A stretch of 26,934 bases of DNA, taken from assembly GCF_030372275.1 (NCBI RefSeq), contig NZ_JAUDDJ010000031.1; one strand, 5' to 3'. How positions within the stretch are numbered: position 1 is the first letter of the stretch; the number at the start of each line of letters is the position of its first letter. Shown here piece after piece: positions 15,921 to 26,187 of this stretch. Source of the DNA: Lawsonibacter sp900766145 (GTDB taxonomy: Bacteria > Bacillota > Clostridia > Oscillospirales > Oscillospiraceae). The notes below the pieces were generated by a model. That model saw nothing but the letters and a program-made list of their open reading frames with translations, had not been told where the DNA came from and did no database searches. Both the position numbers and the translations under genes were made by a program.

Positions 15921-15992
15921 ATGAAGAACGAGAAGCTGAGAAATATCGCGATTATTGCTCACGTCGACCTCGTCGCCGCAAAGTCCGTTTAA
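15921..15992 (+). CDS. Truncated duplicate of the typA start (possible leader peptide)
   Basis: This 23-codon frame has its own ribosome site (AGGAGG) and encodes MKNEKLRNIAIIAHVD, identical to TypA residues 1-16, followed by LVAAKSV and a stop. The 48 identical-protein bases differ from the full gene at five positions, all at third codon positions and all synonymous. The similarity extends about 20 bases upstream of the ATG. It sits directly behind the typA promoter, so the truncated copy may be the original 5' end of the gene, with the downstream start restored by duplication, or it may act as a translated leader. It is not a frameshifted typA, since the full gene downstream is complete. 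Confidence 0.65.
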   Translation: MKNEKLRNIAIIAHVDLVAAKSV

Positions 15993-16080
15993 GCTCGGGA
16001 CGCCCAAGCGTGGGCATCCCTTGCCCACTTCCTTGCGGCTCCTCTCCAAACCGAACCCGCTGCGCTGGGCTTCGGTTTGG
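15971..16080 (+). repeat. Diverged copy of the nested module between the two typA starts
   Basis: The segment begins CGTCGCCGCAAAGTCCG and aligns with the reverse complement of the 124-bp module of R4 and R6. Shared parts are the CGCAAAGTCCG tag, the GGACGCCCAAGC-TGGGCATCC hairpin, a CTTCCTTGC stretch, and a terminal hairpin at 16046-16080. There CCAAACCGAA/TTCGGTTTGG replaces CCCCACCAAA/TTTGGCGGGG: the pairing is kept while bases change. Confidence 0.75.
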
Positions 16081-16181
16081 TTTCTGGCTGTACCGCTTTT
16101 CAAATGCGCCATCCGGCGCGCCCCGGCCATGCCGGGGGCCCGGGTGGTCTTGCCTTTCATATATGTAGGAGGAATCAACAG

Positions 16182-18011
<1,830 letters not shown>

Positions 18012-18074
18012 GCAGCTTTCTTGAAAGAAAGCTGCGCAAAGAACTTCCTGCGAAACTTCGTTTCGCTTCTGCGC
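18012..18074 (+). repeat. Two-hairpin element B2 abutting the typA stop codon
   Basis: A 24-base hairpin (GCAGCTTTCT-TGAA-AGAAAGCTGC) starts on the first base after the typA TAA, followed by GCAAAGAACTTCCTGC and GCGAAAC-TTC-GTTTCGC. Compared with B1, four base pairs of the first stem are changed with pairing kept. No U-tract follows. Confidence 0.7.
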
Positions 18075-18156
18075 CCGTAGGGGAGAAGGAAACTGTTTTT
18101 TACTCCGCCCCTCGCCTGGAAGTCTTTTCAGGGTCGCACAGCTTTATTTTGCCATT

Positions 18157-18190
18157 CCCCCGCAAGTAGCCGCTGCTTGCGGGGGATGTT
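18157..18190 (+). terminator. Probable terminator downstream of typA
   Basis: A 10-bp GC-rich stem (CCCCCGCAAG at 18157-18166 with CTTGCGGGGG at 18176-18185) is followed by ATGTTTT. The T-run is short. The next gene starts 44 bases beyond the stem. Confidence 0.6.
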
Positions 18191-18233
18191 TTATCACCGC
18201 CCGTTTCCCGGGCTGATCACGCTGGAGTCTGCC

Positions 18234-19688
18234 ATGAAATCACGTTCTTCCGCCCCCCGTTGGGCGATTCCTTTTGTTTTGCTGGTGCTGTTGGCGCTGG
18301 GGTTCCTCTTTGTTCCCGAGTGCGACGACAGCTACTTTATCTTCTGGAAGTTTGACAGCTGGAAGGATTTCCTCCTTACCCGGCCCAACACCCAGGACGC
18401 CCTGGTGGTGGGCGTCCCTCACAACGGCCGTTACCTGGGCAACCTGCTGGGTGTGCTCCAGGCCAAGCTGTATTTCACCCCCCTTTTCTTTCTCCGGGGC
18501 ATTCTGCTGGGCGGCTCTCTCATCGCCCTGGTCCTGCTGCTGGCCCGGCGCTTCCGGTCTAAGCCGGTGGGCAGGGGAGAGGCCTTCCTGCTCTCCACCG
18601 CCCTGGTGGTCATCTCCTCCCGGGGAATGTGGCAGCAGGTCTACTCCTGGGGCGCGGCGCTGATCAACTACCTGCTGCCCATGCTGGGGCTGCTGGTGCT
18701 GCTGGACTGGATGGAGAAGAATCCCAAGGGCCCCATTCCGCTGGCCCGCACCGCGCTGCTGGCCCTGGCCTGCTGTCTGTTTATGGAGACGGTGACCATC
18801 TACCTGGCCCTGGCGGCGTTTGCCGTGCTGGTCTGGCCCTGGCTGTGCTGCCGGGACCGGTTGCCGGGCGCCATTGCTCTGGCTCTGGGCAGCTGGCTGG
18901 GGGCGGCCATCATGTTCCTGTCTCCCGGCTACGCCCAGGCAGGCAACGACACCCGCTCGGTGGGACTGGAGCTGGCCTGGGACAACCTGCACCGCATTGT
19001 CACCGATACCTTTGTGCTCCCGGTGGCTGCCACCACGCTCATTAGCTTCCTGCTGGTGTGGCTGCTGTTCCGCCAGGGCTGCCCCTGGTGGAAGCTGTGG
19101 GCCGGTGTGCTGGGGCTGGTCCATCTGGTCTGTCTCCTCTTTGCCGTGGGTGACCTGTTCCGGACCTGGAGCCTCTACGGCCACGTGCAGCTGGTCCTGG
19201 GCCTGGTCATGGCCGTAGTGTGGCTGGTCGCGGTGATCCAGTGGCAGGGCGGCAAGGCCAAGGTCCGGGTCCTGCTGCTGGCCCTGTCCCTGTGCGTGCT
19301 CAACGGGCCGCTGCTCTTTGTCTCCCCGGTGGGGCCCCGGAACCTGTTCCCCGGCTATGTGGCCCTCATGCTGGTAGCCGGAGAGCTGTACCTCTGCGCC
19401 CGGGCCCAGGGTCTGCGGCCTATGCACTGGTTGCGTTTCCCCCTGGCTGGGGCGTGCGTGCTGCTGGTGGCCCTCTACGCCTGTAACTTTGTGGCCTACC
19501 ACCACCGGCTGGACTACGCCAACCAGCAGGTGGAGGCGGGCGCCGACTCCCTTACCCTGTACCTGCTGCCCTTTAACGGCTGGGTTACCAATGAGCTGCC
19601 CGGCAAGGGAGATATCTCCTATCTGGTCTACCGGGATACCCCCTGGGATGTAACCTTTACCTTTATTCCCTGGGAGTGGGTCCGGTAA
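18234..19688 (+). CDS. Polytopic membrane protein, DUF6056/GT-C-like
   Basis: This is a 484-residue protein with about ten or more hydrophobic segments. After the first helix (RWAIPFVLLVLLALGFLF), an extracytoplasmic loop reads ECDDSYFIFWKF and then VPHNGRYLGNLLG. A DD pair followed by an NGR motif in the first large loop is the pattern of DUF6056 and related putative GT-C glycosyltransferases, which use lipid-linked sugars outside the membrane. Further loops carry SPGYAQAGNDTRS and SPVGPRNLFPGY. This suggests a role in surface polysaccharide, but the class is uncertain and no partner glycosyltransferase is nearby. The ATG at 18234 follows GGAGT by 6 bases and is preferred to an upstream in-frame ATG inside the terminator stem. 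The gene ends at a strong terminator. Confidence 0.65.
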   Translation: MKSRSSAPRWAIPFVLLVLLALGFLFVPECDDSYFIFWKFDSWKDFLLTRPNTQDALVVGVPHNGRYLGNLLGVLQAKLYFTPLFFLRGILLGGSLIALVLLLARRFRSKPVGRGEAFLLSTALVVISSRGMWQQVYSWGAALINYLLPMLGLLVLLDWMEKNPKGPIPLARTALLALACCLFMETVTIYLALAAFAVLVWPWLCCRDRLPGAIALALGSWLGAAIMFLSPGYAQAGNDTRSVGLELAWDNLHRIVTDTFVLPVAATTLISFLLVWLLFRQGCPWWKLWAGVLGLVHLVCLLFAVGDLFRTWSLYGHVQLVLGLVMAVVWLVAVIQWQGGKAKVRVLLLALSLCVLNGPLLFVSPVGPRNLFPGYVALMLVAGELYLCARAQGLRPMHWLRFPLAGACVLLVALYACNFVAYHHRLDYANQQVEAGADSLTLYLLPFNGWVTNELPGKGDISYLVYRDTPWDVTFTFIPWEWVR

Positions 19689-19696
19689 GTGTTTGC

Positions 19697-19736
19697 AAAA
19701 AAAGCACAAAAACCGCTGTGGTTTTTGTGCTTTTTT
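19697..19736 (+). terminator. Intrinsic terminator
   Basis: A nearly perfect stem (AAAAAAGCACAAAAACC with GGTTTTTGTGCTTTTTT around GCTGT) ends in a T-run nine bases after the membrane protein stop codon. The A-rich 5' arm could also let it work in the reverse direction. Confidence 0.92.
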
Positions 19737-19790
19737 GCGCTTTTTCTCTGCTGTTTCAAAAAAATTCATGGTTTTCCTGGAAAAAAGGTG

Positions 19791-19841
19791 TTGACGGGCC
19801 CTCTTTTTCCGTGTATAGTAGCTTTGTAACCAATTTGTAAT
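19791..19841 (+). promoter_or_regulatory. Sigma-A promoter with WalR-type box
   Basis: TTGACG (19791-19796), a 17-bp spacer and TATAGT (19814-19819) form a strong promoter. Directly after it, TGTAAC-CAATT-TGTAAT (19825-19841) matches the WalR (YycF) box, two TGTWAH hexamers separated by five bases, in every specified position. The box overlaps the expected transcription start, a position that in known WalR targets fits repression better than activation. Confidence 0.7.
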
Positions 19842-19916
19842 CAATTCTTTTCCACTCTGTCATTTCTTTCGAGAACACAGAGAGACGGATTCGCAGCGAT
19901 GTAATCGAGGTAGATT

Positions 19917-21428
19917 ATGCAGGATATTATGGATTTGAATACTTCAACCCAATCCTCCGCTCCTGCCGGACCCAACCAGGAGCGATTGGAGACCTGGAAG
20001 AAGAACGCGCAGACGTGGTGGAAGACTGCCCGGGAGTGGTCCCGCATCCACGGACGTCGGGCGGCGCACCGCCTGCACAACGTGGTGGCGGGCAACCGGG
20101 CCACCGGCCCCATCTCCTTTTTGGTGGGCTCTGCCGCCGTGGGCGTGGCCATGACTCTGCTGGCCCTCTACTCTCCCAGCTACGCCGTCACCGTAAACGG
20201 GGAGACGGTGGGCGTGGTAGCCGACACCTCGGTGGTGGATGAGGCCATTGACAACGTGGAGGCCACCGGCTCCTCCATTCTGGGCTATGACTACCAGGTC
20301 CAGGGCAATCTGGAATATGAGTTCACCATCTCTCTGCGCTCCGACCTGTCCTCGGAGCAGGACATTCAGAACTACTTCTACACCCAGCTGGACGATCTCA
20401 GCGGTGAGATGCGCAAGTACCAGGTGGTGGTAGACGGCAGCGCGGTGGGCGTGGTCAAGGACCAGGATGCCCTGAACGACCTGCTGCAAAGCTTTAAGGA
20501 CCAGTACACCACTGAGAACACCACCTCGGTGGAGTTCCTGAACAAAGTGGAAATCAAGCCCGTGTATGTGGTGGATTCCATCCTGACCATTGACGAGATG
20601 GAGCAGGCCCTGCGGGCCAGCAGCAACGGCTCTACCACCTACACGGTGGCCGAGGGCGACACCTACTACGGCATCGCCTATGCCAACGACATGTCCCTCA
20701 GCGATTTGATGGCCCTCAACCCCCAGGCCGACCTGGACCGGCTGATGGTGGGCGACGTGCTCAACGTAAAGGAGCTGACCCCCGTCCTGTCGGTGCAGAC
20801 GGTGGAGGACGTGACCTACACTGAAGCTATCGAGTGCCCTGTGGAGACCCGGGAGGACCCCACCATGTATAAGGGCAGCAGCAAGATCATCACCCAGGGT
20901 GTGGAGGGCGAGTCCCAGGTAAACGCCACCGTTACCTACGTCAACGGCCAGGAGACCAACCGGGTGGTGAACTCCACCACCGTTCTGCGGGAGGCCACCA
21001 CCACTGTGAAGGCGGTAGGCACCAAGGAGAAGCCCAAGACGGCCTCCACCGGCAGCTATCAGTGGCCCATCAGCGGCCGGATTACCTCCTACTTCGGCGG
21101 ACGGTACATCTTCGGCAGCTACAGCTACCACTCTGGCCTGGATATCTCCTGCTCCTACGGCGCCGCCATCCGCGCCGCCGACGGCGGTACGGTCACCTAT
21201 GCCGGCTACAAGGGCTCCTACGGCAATCTGGTCATCATTACCCACGACAACGGCACCCAGACCTATTACGCCCACAACTCGTCCCTGTTGGTCTCCACCG
21301 GCCAGAAGGTGTACAAGGGCCAGCAGATCGCCAAGGCGGGCTCTACCGGACGGTCTACCGGCGTGCATTGTCACTTTGAGGTGCGTGTGAACGGAACGGC
21401 TGTTAACCCCCTGTCTTATCTGCCTTAA
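19917..21428 (+). CDS. Membrane-anchored LysM-G5-M23 peptidoglycan hydrolase
   Basis: This is a 503-residue protein. A 65-residue cytoplasmic N-terminus rich in Trp, Arg and Lys precedes one membrane segment (about 66-86). Then come an extracellular region of about 150 residues, a LysM domain (about 241-285, YTVAEGDTYYGIAYANDMS), a G5-type domain (about 291-368) and a C-terminal M23 (LytM-type) metallopeptidase (about 383-500). Zinc and catalytic residues are complete: His405 and Asp409 in SYHSGLD, His453 in YYAHN, and His484 and His486 in GVHCHFEV. It should cut peptide cross-links in the cell wall. The ATG at 19917 follows GAGG by about 8 bases; an in-frame ATG four codons later is less well placed. 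It is monocistronic, with its own promoter and terminator. Confidence 0.93.
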   Translation: MQDIMDLNTSTQSSAPAGPNQERLETWKKNAQTWWKTAREWSRIHGRRAAHRLHNVVAGNRATGPISFLVGSAAVGVAMTLLALYSPSYAVTVNGETVGVVADTSVVDEAIDNVEATGSSILGYDYQVQGNLEYEFTISLRSDLSSEQDIQNYFYTQLDDLSGEMRKYQVVVDGSAVGVVKDQDALNDLLQSFKDQYTTENTTSVEFLNKVEIKPVYVVDSILTIDEMEQALRASSNGSTTYTVAEGDTYYGIAYANDMSLSDLMALNPQADLDRLMVGDVLNVKELTPVLSVQTVEDVTYTEAIECPVETREDPTMYKGSSKIITQGVEGESQVNATVTYVNGQETNRVVNSTTVLREATTTVKAVGTKEKPKTASTGSYQWPISGRITSYFGGRYIFGSYSYHSGLDISCSYGAAIRAADGGTVTYAGYKGSYGNLVIITHDNGTQTYYAHNSSLLVSTGQKVYKGQQIAKAGSTGRSTGVHCHFEVRVNGTAVNPLSYLP

Positions 21429-21444
21429 TCTGTCTCTCTTCTTA

Positions 21445-21477
21445 CCCGGCCGCCAAGCTCTGGCGGCCGGGTTTTTT
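21445..21477 (+). terminator. Intrinsic terminator
   Basis: A perfect 10-bp stem (CCCGGCCGCC 21445-21454 with GGCGGCCGGG 21462-21471) is followed by TTTTTT, 17 bases after the hydrolase stop codon. Confidence 0.93.
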
Positions 21478-21509
21478 ATACGTTTCCCTTTTTATAGATT
21501 CGGAAGAGT

Positions 21510-21785
21510 GTTACTTTCTGCTCGCACAGAAAGTAACCAAAGATGCGCCGGGGGCCGATTCCGGTGAGCGCCTTCGCGGAGCGGGCGCTCACAGTCATCT
21601 TGCCCCCTGGACCCCCGCTTACGAAGGACGCCCTCCTGAGAATTTGGTACTTGCGTCCGGCGGCTCCGAACACAAGACCTTGCGTTCTTCTTGCCTCGGC
21701 CCACTGGGGCCTGCAAAGCAGAAATTTGAAAGCGCCTGCGTTGTACGGACACCGCCTACTCAGGCAAAACCGTGGCAGCTGGGCA
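21510..21785 (+). repeat. Half element R5 (single arm)
   Basis: Only one arm of the composite family is present. Hairpin 21510-21537 (GTTACTTTCTG / CAGAAAGTAAC, loop CTCGCA) pairs its loop CGCA (21523-21526) with TGCG (21544-21547). The following stems (GAGCGCC/GGCGCTC and the G5/C5 stem) and the class I tail, with CCTCGGCCCACTGGGGCC and CGTTGTACGGACACC, are intact. The inverted second arm is missing. In its place come a GC hairpin (21797-21814) and element B3. It may be a deletion product or a natural single unit. Confidence 0.75.
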
Positions 21786-21819
21786 ATCATCGGCACGCCG
21801 CCCCGCAGGGCGGCATCCC

Positions 21820-21881
21820 CAGAAGCAAAGCGAAGCTTTGCACAAAGCTCTTTTGCCTACTTTTCTCTCGAGAAAAGTAGG
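21820..21881 (-). repeat. Two-hairpin element B3
   Basis: On the minus strand the hairpin CCTACTTTTCT-CGAG-AGAAAAGTAGG (21881-21856) is followed by CAAAAGAGCTTTGTGC and GCAAAGC-TTC-GCTTTGC. The second stem uses A-T and G-C pairs where B1 has other pairs. Unlike B1, B2 and B4 it does not touch a stop codon; it lies upstream of the LtaS-like gene. Confidence 0.7.
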
Positions 21882-22004
21882 TGTGGAAAAGTTGGTGGAA
21901 AATGTGCACCTTTACCACTTCATCCCTTTTTCTTTGACAAAAAATATGTTATACTGCTCTTTGCGCTTTACTTACATTTTACATGTTCTCTGGGAGGGAT
22001 CTTC

Positions 22005-23900
22005 TTGGCCCATCTTTATCGCGTCATCCGCTTCCCCAAAGGGAGCGACCCCCGATACCAGCTCTGGCACCATCTGTGGCTCGCCCTGGGACTGACCGCC
22101 CTGGGCGTTTTGTTGGGCTGGCTGACCCTGCCTTTGGCGGCCGCAGCCGACTCGGAGCTGTCCAGCCAGGCGCTGCTGGACTACTACCTCCAGCAGCCCC
22201 AGCTGCTGTGGTTGAATCTGCTGGCCCCGGTGCTGCTCATCTGGCTGCTCTACTTTTTGATCGGCCGGTGCTGGGCCGCCTATCTGCTCACCGCCCTGCC
22301 GGTGTTGGCCATTGCCCTGGTTAACTACTACAAGATGCAACTGCGGGGCGATCCCCTGGTGGCCTCCGACCTTAAGCTGGTCAACGAGGCGGGCGGCATC
22401 GTAGGGGGCTACACCCTGGACATCACGCCGCTGATCCAGAACACTCTGGTGTGGGCCGCAGCCAGCCTTCTGCTGGCCCTCATCCTGCTCCCTCGCGGGG
22501 TGCGGCGGCTCTCTATCCGGGCCATGGGCTTTTTCTCTGCGGCCGCCATTACCGCTACCGCTCTCTGGGGGCCCTACTTCAGCAACGATCTCTACCGCCA
22601 GACCACCCCGGGGGAGGAGCTCATCAACCCCTGGTCGGACACCAAGGTGTACATCTCCCACGGCGTACTCTATCCCTTCCTGTACACCGTGCAGACCCTG
22701 CTGCCCACCCAGCCCCAGGGCTACGACGCCCAGGTGGCCGAGACCATTTTGGCCAGCTATGAAGAGGCCGACATCCCCGAGGACCAAAAGGTCAACGTGG
22801 TGGGCGTCATGCTGGAGGCCTTCTGCAACCTGACCGACTTCTCCACCCTGGGCGAGGTCGAGGCAGTCCAGAACGTGTACGCCCCCTGGCACTGGCTGGA
22901 GGAGCACGCGGTATCCGGTAACCTGCTGACCAACATCTTTGCCGGAGGCACGGTGGACACCGAGTGGTGCTTCCTGACCGGGTACAGCAGCTATGACGAC
23001 TTTACCCAGCCCACCGACTCCTATGTGTGGTACTTCGACCGCCAGGGCTACAACACCCGGGGCAGCCACCCGGGCAACGGCTGGTTCTACAACCGCCAGA
23101 ACATCAATCAATATCTGGGCTTCCAGGAATACTGGTTCAGCGAGAACCACTACGCCGAGCTGGTGGACCCGGTGGGGGCCCAGTGGAACTCCGACTACCT
23201 GCTGGTGGACGAGATCGTGGACGACCTACAAACCCAGCTGGAGGAGGACAACGGCCCGGTATTCTCTTTCTCCGTGAGCATCCAAAACCACGGCCCCTAC
23301 GAGTGGACCTACACCGCCAACGAGGCCTATCTGGACCCGGAGGAGACGGGACTTCCCGAGGAGGCCTGTCACGTCTTCAACAACTACCTCCACGGGGTGA
23401 GCATGACCATCTCCGCTCTGACCGGCATGGTCCATGACCTGGAGGAGATGGAAGAGCCTGTGGTGGTGGTCCTCTTCGGCGACCACAAGCCCTGGGGCGG
23501 CAACGGCAACTCCGCCTATACGGGTATTGGCACCGACTTCTCCCTCACCAGCCTGGACAGCTTCTATGAATACTACTCCACTCCCTACCTCATCTGGGCC
23601 AACTCGGCGGCCAAAGAGGTGCTGAACAATGACTTTGAGGGGGACGGCGGCGACTTCTCCCCCTGCTTCCTCATGCAGGAGTTCTTTGACCAGTGCGGCT
23701 GGACCGGCCCGTCCTACCTCCAGTTTACCCGGGAAGTGCGGCAGGCCACCCCTCTGGTCCATCAGCAGGGCCTCTACCTGACCCAGGACGGCCAGCTCAC
23801 CGACACCCTGGACGAGGAGCAGGAGGAAGTGGTGCGGGACCTGTACTTTACCCAGTACTACCGCCAGCATAAAATTACCCCCACAGGAGAGAACTTATGA
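22005..23900 (+). CDS. LtaS-like sulfatase-fold membrane transferase
   Basis: This is a 631-residue protein read from a TTG start at 22005 with GGGAGG 6 bases upstream; no ATG or GTG fits as well. The N-terminal half has about five membrane helices (25-43, 66-86, 89-108, 145-163, 170-188). The extracellular C-terminal half is an alkaline-phosphatase/sulfatase-superfamily domain as in lipoteichoic acid synthases and related phosphoglycerol transferases: metal ligand region GVMLEAF (Glu271), nucleophile region AGGTVDTEW (Thr316), VSIQNHGPY, and metal ligands in LFGDHKPWG (Asp493, His494). It probably transfers phosphoglycerol or a related group to a surface polymer. TTGACA (21934-21939) and TATACT (21950-21955) are visible upstream but only 10 bp apart. 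Its stop overlaps the next start (ATGA), so the two genes are translationally coupled. Confidence 0.88.
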   Translation: MAHLYRVIRFPKGSDPRYQLWHHLWLALGLTALGVLLGWLTLPLAAAADSELSSQALLDYYLQQPQLLWLNLLAPVLLIWLLYFLIGRCWAAYLLTALPVLAIALVNYYKMQLRGDPLVASDLKLVNEAGGIVGGYTLDITPLIQNTLVWAAASLLLALILLPRGVRRLSIRAMGFFSAAAITATALWGPYFSNDLYRQTTPGEELINPWSDTKVYISHGVLYPFLYTVQTLLPTQPQGYDAQVAETILASYEEADIPEDQKVNVVGVMLEAFCNLTDFSTLGEVEAVQNVYAPWHWLEEHAVSGNLLTNIFAGGTVDTEWCFLTGYSSYDDFTQPTDSYVWYFDRQGYNTRGSHPGNGWFYNRQNINQYLGFQEYWFSENHYAELVDPVGAQWNSDYLLVDEIVDDLQTQLEEDNGPVFSFSVSIQNHGPYEWTYTANEAYLDPEETGLPEEACHVFNNYLHGVSMTISALTGMVHDLEEMEEPVVVVLFGDHKPWGGNGNSAYTGIGTDFSLTSLDSFYEYYSTPYLIWANSAAKEVLNNDFEGDGGDFSPCFLMQEFFDQCGWTGPSYLQFTREVRQATPLVHQQGLYLTQDGQLTDTLDEEQEEVVRDLYFTQYYRQHKITPTGENL

Positions 23901-25207
23901 CCCCACTCTATGATGCCATCCGGGCCTACGCCGGACAGAACCCGGCCCGCTTTCACATGCCCGGCCACAAGGGTAAATTTCTGCCCGCCCCGGAGCTTCA
24001 GTCCATCGCCCCTCTGGACGTGACTGAGGTGGAGCCCACCGGCGACCTCTTTTCCGGCGGCGAGCCCTTCGACCAGGCCCAGGCCCTGTGGGCCCGGCAC
24101 TTTGGGATGGAGGACTGCCTGTTTCTCACCGGTGGCTCCACCCTGGGGCTCCACGCCGCCCTGGCTCTCTTTTGCCGTCCCGGCGACCAGGTGCTCATCG
24201 ACCGGGGATGCCACCGGGCGGTGTACAACGCCATGGCTCTGCTGGACTTAGAGCCCGTCTATCTGCCCCGGCCCTGGCGGGCAGGGGAGGGGATCGCCGG
24301 CCCAATCTCCCCACAGGATGTGGAAAACCTGCTGGATTCCCACCCAAATATCAAAATTATCTGTATTACTTCTCCCACTTATTCCGGCGTGTTGTCTGAT
24401 GTGGCAAAACTTTCCCACCTCATCCATGCCCGAGGTGGAAATCTCATCGTAGACGGAGCCCATGGGGCCCACCTGCCTTTCCTGGGTGTGGATGCCTTTA
24501 CCGGCTGCGACGCCCTCATCTGCTCCGCCCACAAGACCCTGCCCGCCCTGGGCCAGTCCGCCCTGCTGTTCACCAACGGCGTGGACCCCCGGCGGGTGCG
24601 GCAGATGACTTCCGTGTTCGGCAGCTCCAGCCCGTCCTACCCCATGATGATCTCCCTAGACTGCGCCCGGGACTACCTGGAAGGGGAGGGAGCGGAGGAG
24701 TACCGCCGGATGGCCCGGCGCACCGCCGCCCTCCGCGCTGCCTTCCCTAGCCTGCAGGAGGGGGAGCTGCGCTTGGACCCCACCCGGCTGACCCTGACCT
24801 CCCCCGACGGCAACGCCCTGGCCCGGGCCCTGGAGGGGGAAAATATCTGGCCTGAGATGGCCGACAGCGGCCATGTGGTGCTCATCCTCACCGCCCAGGA
24901 CAGGGAGGCGGACCTTCATCGCCTGGAGGCGGCTCTGGAGCGCCACCGGGACCTGCTGGGCGCGCCGCCTATCCTGCCCCCGCCGCCGCTGCCCCAGCCC
25001 GCCTGCTCCCTCCGGGAGGCCCTGTTTGCCCCGGTGGAGCGGCTGCCCCTGGAGAACTGCCTAGGCCGGGTGGCGGCAGGCCAGCTGGCTCCCTATCCTC
25101 CCGGCGTGCCGGTGGTGGCCCCCGGCGAGGTCATTTCGGAAAAAGAACTGGCCTATTTAAAGGAAATAGGATATAATAATTTAGATGTCCCCGTGCTCTG
25201 CCGGTGA
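23897..25207 (+). CDS. Orn/Lys/Arg decarboxylase family PLP enzyme (short, YaaO type)
   Basis: This is a 436-residue fold-type I PLP enzyme. The family start ARFHMPGHKGKF is present at 18-28. The PLP site is SAHKTLPALGQSALL with Lys213, preceded by VDGAHGAH (Asp186, His189). It lacks the N-terminal wing domain of the large inducible decarboxylases and matches the short form found near holB in many Firmicutes (B. subtilis yaaO). It would decarboxylate arginine, lysine or ornithine to a diamine; the substrate is not determined by the motifs seen. It overlaps the LtaS-like gene by 4 bases, and holB begins 41 bases downstream, so all three are probably one operon. In other Firmicutes tmk usually lies between this gene and holB; it is absent here. 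Confidence 0.92.
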   Translation: MTPLYDAIRAYAGQNPARFHMPGHKGKFLPAPELQSIAPLDVTEVEPTGDLFSGGEPFDQAQALWARHFGMEDCLFLTGGSTLGLHAALALFCRPGDQVLIDRGCHRAVYNAMALLDLEPVYLPRPWRAGEGIAGPISPQDVENLLDSHPNIKIICITSPTYSGVLSDVAKLSHLIHARGGNLIVDGAHGAHLPFLGVDAFTGCDALICSAHKTLPALGQSALLFTNGVDPRRVRQMTSVFGSSSPSYPMMISLDCARDYLEGEGAEEYRRMARRTAALRAAFPSLQEGELRLDPTRLTLTSPDGNALARALEGENIWPEMADSGHVVLILTAQDREADLHRLEAALERHRDLLGAPPILPPPPLPQPACSLREALFAPVERLPLENCLGRVAAGQLAPYPPGVPVVAPGEVISEKELAYLKEIGYNNLDVPVLCR

Positions 25208-25248
25208 CGTCAAACCCTAAGACTTGATTACCGTATGTGAGGAACGCT

Positions 25249-26187
25249 ATGGAACTCTCCGCCCTGGCGGGCAACCGCCGTTTGAAGGCCCAGCTCTCCC
25301 AGCAGGAGGGGGGCCGGGGGCTGTCCCACGCCTATATTATCGCCGGACCGGCGGGCTCCGGACGGCACACCCTGGGCGGCCTGCTGGCCCAGGCCATGGT
25401 GTGTACCGCCCCGGAACACCAGCGCCCCTGCGGCCGCTGTCCCCAGTGCCGCAAGGCCCAGGGGGGCATCCACCCCGACATCTCCTGGGTGGCCGGAGCG
25501 GGGGAGGGCAAACCCATCTCTGTGGACCAGGTCCGCGCCCTGCGCTCCGACGCCTACATCCGCCCCAACGAGGGGGAGCGGAAGGTGTATATTCTGGAGG
25601 GCGCCGACCGGATGAACGCCAGCGCCCAGAACGCCATGCTCAAGCTGCTGGAGGAGGGCCCGGCCTACGCCGCCTTCCTGCTTCTGGCGGAAAACGCCGG
25701 CGGCGTGCTGGAGACGGTGCGCTCCCGCTGTGAGACCCTCACCCTGGACCCAGTGGCTCCCGACGAGTGCCTCTCCTGGCTCCAGGCGCGCTTCCCTCAG
25801 GCCAGCCGGGAGGAGCTTGCCGACGCCGCCAACCGCTGCCAGGGCCTGCTGGGCCGGGCGGTGGAACAGCTGGCCGGCGGGGGAGAGCAGGCTCAGGCCC
25901 TGAAGGACAAGGCCGACAAGCTCTCCCGCCTGCTGATGCAGGGGCAGGAGTTGGAGCTGCTGGAGTTTTCCCTCACCCTGGACAAGCTGACCCGGGAGGA
26001 GACCCAGCGCCTGCTGGACCTCACCTCCGCTGCCCTGGGGGACCAGATTCTCCAGGCTTCCGACCGGGCCCGGGCGCTGCGGGCCGCCCAAGGCGTGAAA
26101 GAGATGCGCCAGGCCGCAGGGCTGAATGTGGGCCCCGCCGCCCTTTTCCCCTGGCTCACCGCCCTACTTTTCTCGAGAGAAAAGTAG
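25249..26187 (+). CDS. holB: DNA polymerase III delta prime subunit
   Basis: This is a 312-residue clamp-loader subunit. The P-loop-like segment IIAGPAGSGRHTLGGLL (about 30-46) is followed by a four-cysteine zinc module (Cys52, Cys61, Cys64, Cys67; CGRCPQC). Then come DQVRALRSDAYIRP, a Walker B-like VYILEGADRMNASAQNAMLK and LLEEGPAYAAFLLL, and the region ending SRCETLTL in which Ser-Arg-Cys corresponds to the conserved SRC motif. The ATG at 25249 follows TGAGG; a GTG four codons earlier is less likely. The last codons (LLFSREK) and the TAG stop are encoded by hairpin element B4, so the natural C-terminus has probably been replaced by repeat sequence. Since the C-terminal oligomerisation domain appears otherwise complete, function is likely kept. 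Confidence 0.93.
   Translation: MELSALAGNRRLKAQLSQQEGGRGLSHAYIIAGPAGSGRHTLGGLLAQAMVCTAPEHQRPCGRCPQCRKAQGGIHPDISWVAGAGEGKPISVDQVRALRSDAYIRPNEGERKVYILEGADRMNASAQNAMLKLLEEGPAYAAFLLLAENAGGVLETVRSRCETLTLDPVAPDECLSWLQARFPQASREELADAANRCQGLLGRAVEQLAGGGEQAQALKDKADKLSRLLMQGQELELLEFSLTLDKLTREETQRLLDLTSAALGDQILQASDRARALRAAQGVKEMRQAAGLNVGPAALFPWLTALLFSREK

Noticed and set aside
21934..21955. Consensus promoter for the LtaS-like gene
   Set aside because: TTGACA and TATACT are both present but only 10 bp apart, too close to work together as a sigma-A promoter.
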